This document shows, piece after piece, positions 24,844 through 33,361 of a stretch of DNA of 41,218 nt. The stretch spans positions 1 through 41,218 of the forward strand of contig CATXTS010000004.1 in assembly GCA_958402495.1 (NCBI GenBank), written 5' to 3'. The notes beneath the pieces are model-generated. The model was not told where the DNA came from, ran no database searches, and worked only from the letters and a program-made list of their open reading frames with translations. How positions within the stretch are numbered: the first letter of the stretch is position 1; every line of letters starts with the position of its first letter. The position numbers and the translations under genes were made by a program. Origin of the DNA: an uncultured Clostridiaceae bacterium (GTDB lineage: Bacteria; Bacillota; Clostridia; TANB77; CAG-508).

Positions 24844-25668
24844 TTATCTTACAAAATCATCTAATGACCTAAAACTATATCCCTTATTTTTAATTTCTTT
24901 AATACAAGCATCTAACACATTTGTATTATCTTTAGAATTACCATGTAATAAAATAACCTCTCCATTATGCACATTATCTAATATTTTTTGTTTTGCATAA
25001 TTTTCTCCTTTTTGGGCATTTTCATTCCAATCATCATAAGCAAAAGACCACATGACAGTGGTATAGCCTAAAGTATTACAATAAGCTACTGTCTTTTCGC
25101 TATATTCTCCCTTGGGTGGTCTTATATATTTCATCTCATAACCAAATTGATTATAGATAGATGTATGTAAATCCATAACCTCTTTTTTAATTTGTTCGGT
25201 TGTTAAAGAAGGCATACTTTTATGATTGACAGTATGGTTACCTATAATGTGTCCTTCTTCTATCATTCTTCTTACTAAATCTGGCTGTGTATTGACATAG
25301 TGTGCGGTAATAAAGAAAGTAGCTTTTACATCGTTTTGTTTTAACACCTCTAAAATTTTCTCGGTATGGCCTGCTTCATATCCCTCATCAAATGTTAAAT
25401 ACACATATTTATATTCTTTACTCCCCATTGCAATTCCATTATTTTCATCAATAATTCTCTTATTTTTACTTCCTAAATCTGGTTGTTCATGATTATCATT
25501 TCTTTTAATCCCCCATCCAATCTTTTGGTTGCTTTTATTTTCTATGACACTTCCACTAGTTGCAATCATATCCTGTCTTTGTGTATAGGATAACACACTA
25601 AACGTAAAAGCTGCAATGATTAAGATACTCGCTAAATAAAAAATTTTCTTTTCTTTTCGAACTGACAT
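24844..25668 (-). CDS. pdaA: PdaA-type polysaccharide deacetylase
   Basis: A 274-residue exported enzyme with a signal-anchor helix (about residues 9-26). The NodB-homology domain (about 85-270) has YLTFDEGYEAGHTEKIL, ATFFITAHYV, GHIIGNHTVNHKSMP, YIRPPKGEYSEKT, and VILLHGNSKDN. The first motif reads TFDEGYE instead of TFDDG, a hallmark of PdaA, which deacetylates muramic acid residues to make muramic-delta-lactam in spore cortex. The start follows GAGGTGAAGGAAA. The gene is monocistronic, between yqfC and agrA. Confidence 0.87.
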   Translation of the reverse strand: MSVRKEKKIFYLASILIIAAFTFSVLSYTQRQDMIATSGSVIENKSNQKIGWGIKRNDNHEQPDLGSKNKRIIDENNGIAMGSKEYKYVYLTFDEGYEAGHTEKILEVLKQNDVKATFFITAHYVNTQPDLVRRMIEEGHIIGNHTVNHKSMPSLTTEQIKKEVMDLHTSIYNQFGYEMKYIRPPKGEYSEKTVAYCNTLGYTTVMWSFAYDDWNENAQKGENYAKQKILDNVHNGEVILLHGNSKDNTNVLDACIKEIKNKGYSFRSLDDFVR

Positions 25669-25981
25669 TTTCCTTCACCTCAAAACATTATATGTAGTAT
25701 AATAAGGAAATATACTCTTATATTTCTACTTCTATTTTATGTGTCCTTGATTATTTTAACCCTATGGTGTATTTTTATTATATACTATTGTATTTTCTTT
25801 TCTTAGAGGCACAATAATTCTACAAGTTTCGACAAGAAATTATTTTTTATCTGCAAATATCTATTGACATTCTAAAAAATATGCATTATTATGTATTATA
25901 AATTGGAAAATTTAGGTAATTTATACATATATGTCAAATTATATTCTATTATATAAATTACTTTAACGTGGGGGATAAAAA
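25669..25981. promoter_or_regulatory. Divergent pdaA/agrA control region with Spo0A box and agrA promoter
   Basis: The plus strand carries TTGACA (25864-25869), a 17-base spacer and TATTAT (25887-25892), about 90 bases before agrA. TTCGACAA at 25828-25835 (reverse TTGTCGAA) is a perfect Spo0A-box core 29 bases upstream of the -35. The about 90-base leader has no clear hairpin. For pdaA no sigma-A promoter is obvious, as expected for a forespore gene. No coding sequence is seen in this stretch. Confidence 0.65.
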
Positions 25982-26746
25982 ATGTTAAGTTTTGTTGTAT
26001 GTGATGATAATAAAGTAGTCTTAGATAGACTCTCTAAAATGCTGGAATCGCTTTTTATCCAACATGATTTAGATGCTGAGATTTCTTTTCAATCTTTAAC
26101 GGCAGAAGGTGTATTAGATTTCTTAGAAGACCATACTGCCAATGTTTTATTCTTGGATATCGATTTAAAATCTAAAATTTCCGGACTTGATGTAGCAGAT
26201 ATGGTTAGAAAAAAGAATAAAGAAATTTATATTATCTTTACAAGTGCACATTTAGAATATATTTTGATGGCCTATAAATACAAAACTTTTGATTTTTTAC
26301 CAAAACCTATTGTTATCGACAGATTGGAAGATACACTTTTGCGATTAGTAGATGATGTTACCACTACCAGTCCTAAGAGAAAAACTTTTATACGTATTAA
26401 CAATAAAAATACCATCATTTGTCAAGATAACATTCGCTATATTCGTAAAGATGGAATGAAATTAGTCTTTTATACAGATACAAGAACTTATGAAACTTAC
26501 GGCTCGTTTAAAAAATTAGAGGAAGAATTACCTCAAAATTTTGTTAGGTATCATAAGTCTTATATTGCTAATATTAATAAGATTAACAATGTAGACCCTA
26601 ATGGTAATTTGATTACTTTTGAACAAAACTTTGATAGTACAGAAGACTTAAAATGTTATATTGGACCCAAGTACAAAACTAAATTTATGGAGGATTTAAA
26701 TAATTATGGATATTTTACAGACCGTTTGGACGGCACTAACTACTGA
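25982..26746 (+). CDS. agrA: AgrA-type LytTR response regulator
   Basis: A 254-residue regulator. The receiver domain (about residues 1-120) has the acidic pair D8-D9, phosphoacceptor D59 in LFLDID, and FDFLPKP carrying the conserved lysine. The LytTR DNA-binding domain (about 135-235) has FIRINNKNTIICQDNIRYI, RTYETYGSFKKLEEEL and FVRYHKSYIANINKI. It is the regulator for the AgrC kinase encoded next, whose start lies 41 bases inside this gene. A consensus promoter and a 0A box lie upstream. Confidence 0.9.
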   Translation: MLSFVVCDDNKVVLDRLSKMLESLFIQHDLDAEISFQSLTAEGVLDFLEDHTANVLFLDIDLKSKISGLDVADMVRKKNKEIYIIFTSAHLEYILMAYKYKTFDFLPKPIVIDRLEDTLLRLVDDVTTTSPKRKTFIRINNKNTIICQDNIRYIRKDGMKLVFYTDTRTYETYGSFKKLEEELPQNFVRYHKSYIANINKINNVDPNGNLITFEQNFDSTEDLKCYIGPKYKTKFMEDLNNYGYFTDRLDGTNY

Positions 26747-28046
26747 AAATGAAGGATTAATTAATATTATAAGCGTTCCCTTAACATTGGTAGATGCTTG
26801 TGTAGGCATGCTTTTATTTACTACAGTATTAAACATTAAAACAACTAGAAAACAACAGCTTATTTATCTAATTGTACTTTCTTCACTGACACTTCTATGT
26901 AGAAATTTCTTAGGTTCAATAGGCATGATACTTAGTATGATTATATGGCCTTTATGCGTTATCTTCATTTTTAAGACAAGTATTTTAAAAGGCATTTTCG
27001 CAGAGATTATCCCTTCCGCTATTTCACTGATTTTAGAAATTATTTTTGAAAAAGCATTCTTGATAATCACATCTCATCCCATTACTACTTTATTTAATAT
27101 CCCTATATATAGAGTTTCTGTTGTTCTATTAGTATATTTTTCTATTTATCTTTTATATAGACTAGCAAGACGTCATAATTTTTCAATTGCTATGATTGAT
27201 GGAATGAGTAAAAAAAATAGAAATCTTCTACTAATTAATGTCATAATCGCTTTTTTTATAATTGCATCTCAATTTTATTTATTAAGCTGTTATAGTGATA
27301 ATTTTCCATTAATTATGACATTTATTAATACTCTAAGTTTATTAGCTTATTTTGCCATTAGTATCAGTAGTTTCTCTAATATTAGTGCTTTGCAAAACAC
27401 CTCTACCAATTTAGAAGAAGCTACTTTATATAACAAAACGCTAGAAATCTTATATGATAATACTAGGGCTTTTAAGCATGACTTTGGTAATATTGTTCAA
27501 GGTATCGGCGGATATATAAATAATAATGATATGGAAGGTTTAAAAAGTTATTACTCTCAGCTTTTAGAAAATTGTCAAAGAGTTAATAACTTAACAACTT
27601 TAAGTCCAAAAGTAATTAATAACCCAGCTATCTATAATGTCTTAGCTAATAAATATCATAAAGCAGATGAAAAAGGTATAAAAATCAATTTGGAAGCCTT
27701 TCTAGATTTAAATACTCTTAATATAAAGATATATGAATTTACTAGAATCCTTGGTATTCTCATGGATAATGCTATAGAGGCATCCAGTGAATCAGATAAT
27801 AAAATTATTAACGTTTATTTTAGAAAAAATGGAAAAATGCAATTATTAATTATTGAAAATAGCTATGTAGATAAAGATGTTGATACAGAAGATATCTATA
27901 AAAAAGGATTCTCTACTAAAAAAGGCAATTCTGGTCTAGGTTTATGGGAAGTAAGACAAATTTTGAAGAAAAATACAAATTTAAACCTATACACCACTAA
28001 AGATTCTGATTTTTTCAGACAACAATTTGAAATTTATATTAATTAG
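26706..28046 (+). CDS. agrC: AgrC-type sensor histidine kinase
   Basis: A 446-residue peptide sensor. Residues 18-225 contain about six membrane helices (LTLVDACVGMLLFTTVL, WPLCVIFIFKTSILKGIFAE and others). The phosphoacceptor is H258 in RAFKHDFGNIVQG, the AgrC/ComD type. The ATPase has MDNAIEAS (N box) and GNSGLGLWEVRQIL (G box). It overlaps agrA by 41 bases, with GGAGG inside agrA serving as ribosome site. It should detect the AgrD peptide encoded at 29543-29662. It is followed by a terminator and a second, broken paralogue. Confidence 0.88.
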   Translation: MDILQTVWTALTTENEGLINIISVPLTLVDACVGMLLFTTVLNIKTTRKQQLIYLIVLSSLTLLCRNFLGSIGMILSMIIWPLCVIFIFKTSILKGIFAEIIPSAISLILEIIFEKAFLIITSHPITTLFNIPIYRVSVVLLVYFSIYLLYRLARRHNFSIAMIDGMSKKNRNLLLINVIIAFFIIASQFYLLSCYSDNFPLIMTFINTLSLLAYFAISISSFSNISALQNTSTNLEEATLYNKTLEILYDNTRAFKHDFGNIVQGIGGYINNNDMEGLKSYYSQLLENCQRVNNLTTLSPKVINNPAIYNVLANKYHKADEKGIKINLEAFLDLNTLNIKIYEFTRILGILMDNAIEASSESDNKIINVYFRKNGKMQLLIIENSYVDKDVDTEDIYKKGFSTKKGNSGLGLWEVRQILKKNTNLNLYTTKDSDFFRQQFEIYIN

Positions 28047-28062
28047 TTTCTATGTATTTATA

Positions 28063-28091
28063 AAGACAAGATAGATAAACTATCTTGTCTT
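28063..28091 (+). terminator. Terminator of agrC
   Basis: AAGACAAGATAG (28063-28074) and CTATCTTGTCTT (28080-28091) form a perfect 12-bp stem with a five-base loop, followed by ATTTTTT. Its core recurs in the terminator after the agrC paralogue (29476-29510). Confidence 0.9.
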
Positions 28092-28119
28092 ATTTTTTAG
28101 ACATTTAAGGAGGATTATT

Positions 28120-29467
28120 ATGGAAATTTTAAATTTTATTAGAAATACTCTTTTCAGTCCTAACAAATTACTTACTACTATATTAGGAATACCACTAACA
28201 TTTGTAGATGCTTATGTGGGTTTCTTATTATATTCTACCGTTTTAGACATCTCTTATACAAATAAACAAAAATGGACATATATTTTTATACTTTCTACAA
28301 TAACATTTATATCTAGAAATTTCATATGGGACCCTTTAGGCATGGTTATAAGTATGATAGCATGGCCTATATGTGTAATTTTCATTTTCAAAACTAGTAT
28401 ATTGAAAGGACTTTTTGCAGAAATTATACCATTAGCAATATCTTTGATTTTGGAAACTATCTTTGAAAAAGCCTTTTTAATTTTTACAACTCATCCTATT
28501 AGTACCCTATTTAATATTCCTATATACAGAGCTTGTATAACTTTATCAATTTATTTTATTATTTATCTTTTATACAAAATAGTAAAAAAATGTCATTTCT
28601 CAATTTTATTTTTTGACCATATGAACAAGAAATATAAAAAATTTCTATTAGCAATCACTTTATTAGCTTTTTTTATTCTTGTTTCACAATTCTACATATT
28701 AAACTGCTATAGTGATATGTTACCAATGGTCATGACCTTTTTAAATATCTTTATATTATTAGCATATTTTACTGTAACCATTGTAAGTTTTCTCAACCTT
28801 TGTAAATTAGAGTCTACCTCTATGAGTTTAGAAGAAAGTCAACTATCATATAAAACCTTGGAACTTCTATATGATAATACGCGTGCTTTTAAACATGACT
28901 TTGGTAATATCTTAGATGGTTTTCGGTGTATTTGCTGATACAAATGATATAGAAGGTTTTAAAAATTATTACCACGAACTTTTAGAAGATTATGGACACG
29001 TTAACAATCTTACAACATTAAATCCTAAAATTATTAATAATCATTCTATTTATATCCTACTGGCTAATAAGTATCATAAGGCTGATAATCTAGGTATAAA
29101 AATTAATTTAGAGGTATTTCTTAATCTTAACGAATTAAACATGAAATTATATGACTTTACAAGAATCCTAGGCATTCTGATGGATAATGCTATAGAAGCT
29201 GCTAATGAATGCGAGAATAAGATTATAAATATTTCATTTAGAAAAAATGATAAAAATCATCTTCAAATAATTACTATCAAAAATTCATATAAAAAGAAAG
29301 ATATAGACCTTAATAAAATTTATGAAAAAAATTATAGTACAAAAGAAAAAAATACAGGAATTGGATTATGGGAAGTACAAAAAATAATTAATAAAAATAA
29401 TAATTTAAATATAGATACTTATAAAAATAATGACTTTTTTACTCAAAAATTAGAAATATCTTTTTAA
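28120..29467 (+). pseudogene. Second AgrC-type kinase, split by a +1 frameshift
   Basis: A paralogue of the preceding agrC. The first part (28120-28938) encodes the six-helix sensor and the H box (DNTRAFKHDFGNILDG) and then ends at an in-frame TGA. The rest (to 29467) encodes the linker, MDNAIEAANEC and TGIGLWEVQKII in the next frame. Reading TTT in place of TTTT at 28920-28923 restores NILDGFGVFADTNDIEG, collinear with the intact paralogue. It has its own ribosome site (AAGGAGG). The catalytic residues are intact, so the break is either recent, a sequencing error, or leaves a kinase-dead sensor. The transmembrane part diverges from agrC, suggesting another ligand specificity before the break. 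Confidence 0.82.
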
Positions 29468-29475
29468 ATATACTA

Positions 29476-29510
29476 AAAAACAAGATAGTTGTCGAACCTA
29501 TCTTGTTTTT
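29476..29510. terminator. Bidirectional terminator between the agrC paralogue and agrD
   Basis: AAAAACAAGATAG (29476-29488) and CTATCTTGTTTTT (29498-29510) form a 13-bp stem with T/A tracts on both sides, ending the rightward agrC paralogue and the leftward agrBD transcript. The loop TTGTCGAAC contains a Spo0A-box 7-mer (29490-29496), perhaps by chance. Confidence 0.88.
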
Positions 29511-29542
29511 GTATATAAAGGAAATATTGTAATTTCTGAAAA

Positions 29543-29662
29543 TTAATCTTTTTTGATTAAGCTTGCTGGCATTTTTGGTTGATGAAAATATCCCATAATG
29601 AAACAAGCAGTATTTGAAGTTTTAGCATATTTTTCTGCTACCTTTGCTAATAATTTTAACAT
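29543..29662 (-). CDS. agrD: AgrD cyclic autoinducer peptide precursor
   Basis: A 39-residue prepeptide. The N-terminal amphipathic leader (LKLLAKVAEKYAKTSN) precedes the core CFIMGYF, with the ring cysteine at residue 20, then the AgrB recognition tail HQPKMPASLIKKD, which matches the clostridial HQPxxPxSL signature. The start follows AAGGGGGAAATTTTT. AgrB, encoded 58 bases upstream on the same strand, should cleave and cyclise it, and AgrC should sense it. Six residues separate Cys from HQP, where the C. perfringens type has four, so ring size or the cleavage site may be unusual. Confidence 0.88.
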   Translation of the reverse strand: MLKLLAKVAEKYAKTSNTACFIMGYFHQPKMPASLIKKD

Positions 29663-29720
29663 AAAAATTTCCCCCTTAGTATAGATTTATATAATAAGAC
29701 ATCGCCGGCTGATATCTGTA

Positions 29721-30362
29721 TTATCCAATTGAATCTGTTAAATGAGCATTCTGTTTTTGGTAAATTTCATAACCATACTCATTTTTTGTAATTCTATAAG
29801 CAATTCTAGTAATAGAAATTGTTTGTATTAATGTTCCTAAAATAAAGATATTAGAAATTACTACATTTGTTATAGTAAAAGCAAGAGTCAAATTAATACT
29901 CAAAATTATATAAGAGAGTATCTTCTTTGTTCTTCTTTCTTTTTTAGTTAATATTGGAACATTCTCTGTATCTGCTGGAGCATATAAACTAATCATCCAA
30001 ATTCCAAATATCCATAAAATTAAAATAGTTATTAATTTAGCATCTACTGTTGGAAATTGGAAGTTAGTACTAATGTATGCATTTCCACAATAAAACAAAT
30101 TTGTACACAATATACATCCTAAATGTGTTTTTAAATGAAATCCTCCTGAACAAATTCTATATGGTAAAAGTAAGAAAAATGCTAATAATGTTTCCCACCA
30201 TAGTCCTAATAGAATAGCTAAGGCTATCATCAAAAATATCTTTGGGATTTCTCCTATAATTAGTTGTATACCATATAATATAACTTCTGCCTTTTCATCA
30301 TCTATCTCTGGCATTTGCTTCCTAATTTTATCTGTTAAGTATTCACAGAAATGGTCTATCAT
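29721..30362 (-). CDS. agrB: AgrB peptide-processing membrane protease
   Basis: A membrane endopeptidase that processes AgrD at the cytoplasmic face. From the preferred start (30362, preceded by GAGGTGAGTAC) it has 213 residues. RICSGGFHLKTHLGCIL contains the catalytic His and Cys with the family spacing, flanked by about five to six membrane helices. The frame is open 16 codons further upstream, but that extension has no ribosome site and covers the promoter. It is the first gene of the agrBD operon, convergent to agrAC. Confidence 0.9.
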   Translation of the reverse strand: MIDHFCEYLTDKIRKQMPEIDDEKAEVILYGIQLIIGEIPKIFLMIALAILLGLWWETLLAFFLLLPYRICSGGFHLKTHLGCILCTNLFYCGNAYISTNFQFPTVDAKLITILILWIFGIWMISLYAPADTENVPILTKKERRTKKILSYIILSINLTLAFTITNVVISNIFILGTLIQTISITRIAYRITKNEYGYEIYQKQNAHLTDSIG

Positions 30363-30402
30363 GTACTCACCTCGTTTCTCTCTGTCTGCATAATATACTT
30401 TT

Positions 30403-30409
30403 TTCGACA
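30403..30409 (-). promoter_or_regulatory. Spo0A-box core in the agrBD promoter region
   Basis: Minus strand TGTCGAA, in context CATGTCGAAAAAAG, lies directly before TATATTATG, the likely agrBD -10 region and 41 bases before the agrB start. A good -35 hexamer is not evident, as expected for an activated promoter. Confidence 0.5.
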
Positions 30410-30438
30410 TGAAATATCATTTTTCCCTTAAAACGCAA

Positions 30439-30484
30439 AAAATCATATACGAAAAACCTCAAATAATTTTTCATATATGATTTT
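30439..30484 (-). terminator. Terminator of the RluA/methyltransferase transcript
   Basis: An 18-bp stem (30439-30456 against 30467-30484) with one mismatch and a ten-base loop, 30 bases past the stop at 30514, ending in U-rich sequence on the minus strand. Confidence 0.8.
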
Positions 30485-30513
30485 ATTTAGTTTTGTAAAA
30501 TTAACATAAACTT

Positions 30514-31206
30514 TTATAAGGAATCCACTACATCTTCTAAGATTTTCCAACTGCCTTCTATTTTTGGAAGTACTCGAAAAGACATCTCTTCCTTGGTTAC
30601 TGGGTGTATAAAAGAAAGTGCATATGCCCATAAAGCAATTTGTTTGCCTCTTCCTCTACAGCCATATTTTTGGTCACCATATAAACTATGCTCTCTGCTA
30701 GCAAACTGAACTCTAATTTGATGATGCCTACCTGTATGTAGATATACTACTAGTAGAGACAGATTTATTTCATCTTGATACTTTAAAACCTCATAATCTA
30801 ATTTTGCTAACTTAGCACTTTTAGTACCTTCCTTGACCACTCTACTCATATTCATTTTTTCATTTTTTAATAAATAATCTTCTAATGTTCCTGTATCTGT
30901 TTGCATCTTTCCATCTACAATGACCAAATACTTTTTCTGAAAAGCCTTTATTCTCACTTGTTCACTCAATCTAGCTGCTGCTTTAGAAGTTTTAGCAAAT
31001 ACCATTACCCCACCTACTGGTCTATCTAAACGGTGTACTAAACCTAAATATACTTCTCCTGGTTTGTGATATTTCTCTTTTAAATAGTCCTTTATAATTG
31101 TTAGCATATCCTCATCACCAGTTTTATCTGCCTGAGAAGGAACGTTGACTAATTTTTCTACTACAATAATATGGTTATCTTCATATAGTACATTTAATTT
31201 TTGCAT
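30514..31206 (-). CDS. RluA-family RNA pseudouridine synthase
   Basis: A 230-residue enzyme that isomerises uridine to pseudouridine in rRNA or tRNA. The catalytic motif is GLVHRLDRPVGGVMVFAKT, with nucleophile D61. Also present are TGRHHQIRVQFA and QIALWAYALSF. No S4 domain precedes the catalytic core, so it is a short RluA-type protein. The target base cannot be told. It starts directly after the methyltransferase stop (0-base gap), so the two RNA modifiers are co-expressed. Confidence 0.88.
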   Translation of the reverse strand: MQKLNVLYEDNHIIVVEKLVNVPSQADKTGDEDMLTIIKDYLKEKYHKPGEVYLGLVHRLDRPVGGVMVFAKTSKAAARLSEQVRIKAFQKKYLVIVDGKMQTDTGTLEDYLLKNEKMNMSRVVKEGTKSAKLAKLDYEVLKYQDEINLSLLVVYLHTGRHHQIRVQFASREHSLYGDQKYGCRGRGKQIALWAYALSFIHPVTKEEMSFRVLPKIEGSWKILEDVVDSL

Positions 31207-32073
31207 TTATTTACTCTCCCATCTACCAAAAATACCACATGGCAGAATTAAATCTGAATTCTTCATTGGCAAGCCCACTTCTCCTGCTTTTAATATCCCT
31301 TTGTGTTTATTTTGCACATGCATTTCTAAAATATTGGTTAAAACCGTACTAGAAATACCAGTTGTATAAGAATTTATTAAAAAGAATAAAGGATTATTTG
31401 ATAAAATCTTACTACAAAGCTCTACTAATTCTTCTACATTCTCTTCAAATTTCCATACTTCTCCATTGGTACCTCTTCCATAAGAAGGTGGATCCATTAT
31501 AATAGCATCATATGTATTTTGTCTTCTTATCTCACGACTAACAAACTTTACAACATCATCTACAATATATCTCACTGGTTTATCTTGTAAGCCTGAACTA
31601 CTTACATTCTCTTTTGCCCAGCTAACCATTCCTTTTGAACTATCTACATGGCAAACAGAAGCACCTGCTGCTAAGCAAGCAACAGTTGCTCCTCCTGTAT
31701 AGGCAAATAAATTTAAAACTTTAATTGGTCTATTTTGCTTCTTTATCTTGTCCATCATCCAATCCCAATTAACCGCTTGTTCTGGAAATAATCCAGTATG
31801 TTTAAATCCCATTGGTTTTAAATTAAAAGTTAAATTCTTATAATTCACTTGCCAAACTTCTGGTACTTTTTTGGTATACTCCCAATTTCCTCCCCCAGTG
31901 CTACTTCTAACATATCTTGCATTAGCTTCTTTCCATTTAGCAGGAAAGGACTTCTGTTTCCAAATAATTTGTGGGTCAGGACGCACTAATATAATATCCT
32001 TCCATCTTTCTAATTTCTCTCCATTTGCCATATCTAATATTTCATATTCTTTCCAATCACTTGCTACTTGCAT
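31207..32073 (-). CDS. RlmI/RlmK-like class I SAM-dependent rRNA methyltransferase
   Basis: A 288-residue enzyme with a Rossmann methyltransferase core: VLNLFAYTGGATVACLAAGA (motif I), CHVDSSKGMVSWAKEN (motif II), and IIMDPPSYGRG (motif IV). It belongs to the COG1092-like rRNA methyltransferases but lacks the N-terminal PUA domain; the N-terminal about 125 residues are the short form seen in clostridia. It is probably expressed with the small upstream membrane protein and the downstream pseudouridine synthase. Confidence 0.85.
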   Translation of the reverse strand: MQVASDWKEYEILDMANGEKLERWKDIILVRPDPQIIWKQKSFPAKWKEANARYVRSSTGGGNWEYTKKVPEVWQVNYKNLTFNLKPMGFKHTGLFPEQAVNWDWMMDKIKKQNRPIKVLNLFAYTGGATVACLAAGASVCHVDSSKGMVSWAKENVSSSGLQDKPVRYIVDDVVKFVSREIRRQNTYDAIIMDPPSYGRGTNGEVWKFEENVEELVELCSKILSNNPLFFLINSYTTGISSTVLTNILEMHVQNKHKGILKAGEVGLPMKNSDLILPCGIFGRWESK

Positions 32074-32105
32074 AGTTCCTTTTTTTCTCCTTCTCTTTTT
32101 TTACT

Positions 32106-32315
32106 TTATAATTTACTAAACAATTCTATAAAATTTGCCATTAATATTGCATCTACCCCTACTAATATAATGGTTATTGTCATAATTACACACATCCACT
32201 TATGATTTTTCATCATGTGCATAGCCCTACTTGTCCACTTTGGACTCACTAATTCTATATGCTCTATCGTATCAGCATATTGCACATTAAAAATAACATC
32301 TTTTGTATATTCCAT
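32106..32315 (-). CDS. Small single-pass membrane protein, unknown
   Basis: A 69-residue protein with a soluble N-terminal part (EYTKDVIFNVQYADTIEHIE) and one C-terminal hydrophobic helix (about residues 40-63, MCVIMTITIILVGVDAILMA). I do not recognise the family. It is supported by AAGGGGG seven bases before the ATG and a perfect promoter about 120 bases upstream. It is the first gene of the transcript leading into the methyltransferase, 32 bases away. Confidence 0.6.
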   Translation of the reverse strand: MEYTKDVIFNVQYADTIEHIELVSPKWTSRAMHMMKNHKWMCVIMTITIILVGVDAILMANFIELFSKL

Positions 32316-32433
32316 AAAAAATCCCCCTTAAAATGATTTCTATTACATATATATGTTCTAAGTTCATTTTTATGAAACAAATCGTATACAAAATTTTTCT
32401 ATTTCTCTACATAATACTTTCCTTTTCTTTACT

Positions 32434-32462
32434 ATTATATGAAATTCTAGCTTTCCTGTCAA
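32434..32462 (-). promoter_or_regulatory. Perfect sigma-A promoter for the small membrane protein operon
   Basis: Minus strand TTGACA (32462-32457), 17-base spacer, TATAAT (32439-32434). The leader is about 110 nt long with no strong hairpin. Nothing else was recognised in 32316-32654. Confidence 0.8.
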
Positions 32463-32654
32463 ATTTACACTGTTTTTTCTCTTCATATATAGATTATATT
32501 TCCCCATCTTCTCAAGAAATATTATAAATAGTTTTTACTTATAGGATTTCTACCTTTCCAGTATCAGCGATTAACTTCTTAACATCATATTGGCCTAGTA
32601 GAAATATCATTATATTGTTCTGTATGATACTAGATTGCAGTGTAAATATTTTTC

Positions 32655-32938
32655 TAGTTTTACACTTTATCATTAAAAATTTATTATGAAGGACAAGGAA
32701 CTGCTATTACTAACAACTTTGAAAAAACCCAGAATTAGTAATGGAGAATGGGAAATATAATCATAACGTTTATTTACTTGCTGATGAAAATGGAATGTCT
32801 ATAAAAGTTGCAAGATATGCAGGAACAAATAAAATAGATTTATTAGAAAATTATGAGTTTGGATATTATTCTTTAATAAAAGCAACTCAAAGTGTTATAG
32901 ATAAAATGACAATAGAAAATAAAAGATTTGCAATGTAG
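32655..32938 (+). pseudogene. C-terminal remnant of an unknown gene
   Basis: An intact 65-codon frame (32741-32938) reads NHNVYLLADENGMSIKVARY and KIDLLENYEFGYYSLIKATQ and stops at 32938. Directly upstream another frame reads YTLSLKIYYEGQGTAITNNF EK. Adding one A to the run in GAAAAAACCC joins them into one collinear sequence of about 95 residues, preceded by a TAG. The whole looks like the tail of a protein that has lost its 5' end and gained a frameshift. I do not recognise the family. Confidence 0.45.
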
Positions 32939-33091
32939 AAATAGTAGTAAAAGTAATACTAAAAAATAGATGTCTTGATTAATTATGTTTAGCATAAGTT
33001 TAACAAAATGTATTTATAATAGTTATACATAATTGTATAGATGTAAATACAAAAGGACCAATATATAATTGTAAATTTTTACATTGTTCGC

Positions 33092-33120
33092 TTGAATTAG
33101 GCAAAGAAATACTGTAATAT
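33092..33120 (+). promoter_or_regulatory. Promoter of the micro-gene
   Basis: TTGAAT (33092-33097), a 17-base spacer and TAATAT (33115-33120), about 64 bases before the small gene's ATG. The match to sigma-A is moderate. Confidence 0.5.
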
Positions 33121-33183
33121 ATCATTAACCTTTCATTGTCAAAAGGCAGTCTTTTACATAAGGATGGAAAGGGGGTACATGAT

Positions 33184-33294
33184 ATGACATATCCCGAACT
33201 TATTCTAAAAATGGTTGAAAAGTTACTAGAAGAAAAAGACAAGAATTATGAACTTCAATCAAAATTAGAAGAATACAAAAAGAGTAAAGACTAG
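33184..33294 (+). CDS. 36-residue amphipathic peptide under apparent antisense-RNA control
   Basis: The peptide starts MTYPELILKMVEKLLEEKDK and ends in a Lys/Glu-rich coil. It is helical and amphipathic, with no clear membrane segment. The ribosome site GGGGG (33171-33175) sits eight bases before the ATG but can pair with codons 3-4: GGGGTA (33172-33177) against TATCCC (33190-33195), six pairs with the ATG in the loop. Codons 2-6 (ACATATCCCGAAC, 33187-33199) are complementary to a convergent small RNA. Promoter, ribosome site and terminator are all in place, so it looks like a real gene. By layout it could be the toxin of a type I toxin-antitoxin pair; the peptide's chemistry does not prove it. 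Confidence 0.6.
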   Translation: MTYPELILKMVEKLLEEKDKNYELQSKLEEYKKSKD

Positions 33295-33319
33295 CATGTG
33301 TCATACATAGTCGAAAGTG

Positions 33320-33356
33320 AAGAAGTTGTTACGAGACTTCTTTGCTTTTTTATTTT
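33320..33356 (+). terminator. Terminator of the micro-gene, with kissing loop
   Basis: AAGAAGT (33320-33326) and ACTTCTT (33336-33342) form the stem, followed by TGCTTTTTTATTTT. The nine-base loop holds GTTACGA (33328-33334), which is exactly complementary to the loop of the terminator of the convergent small RNA. Confidence 0.75.
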
Positions 33357-33361
33357 CTACA

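Noticed and set aside
28910..28945. Programmed frameshifting in the second agrC
   Set aside because: TTTT alone, without a slippery heptamer or downstream structure, and an intact paralogue next door; a simple indel is more likely.
32333..32527. A 64-codon plus-strand frame antisense to the small-membrane-protein leader
   Set aside because: No ribosome site, and it crosses a perfect promoter on the opposite strand.
33000..33242. An 80-codon minus-strand frame opposite the micro-gene
   Set aside because: No ribosome site, low-complexity composition, and it is antisense to the better-supported 36-codon gene.
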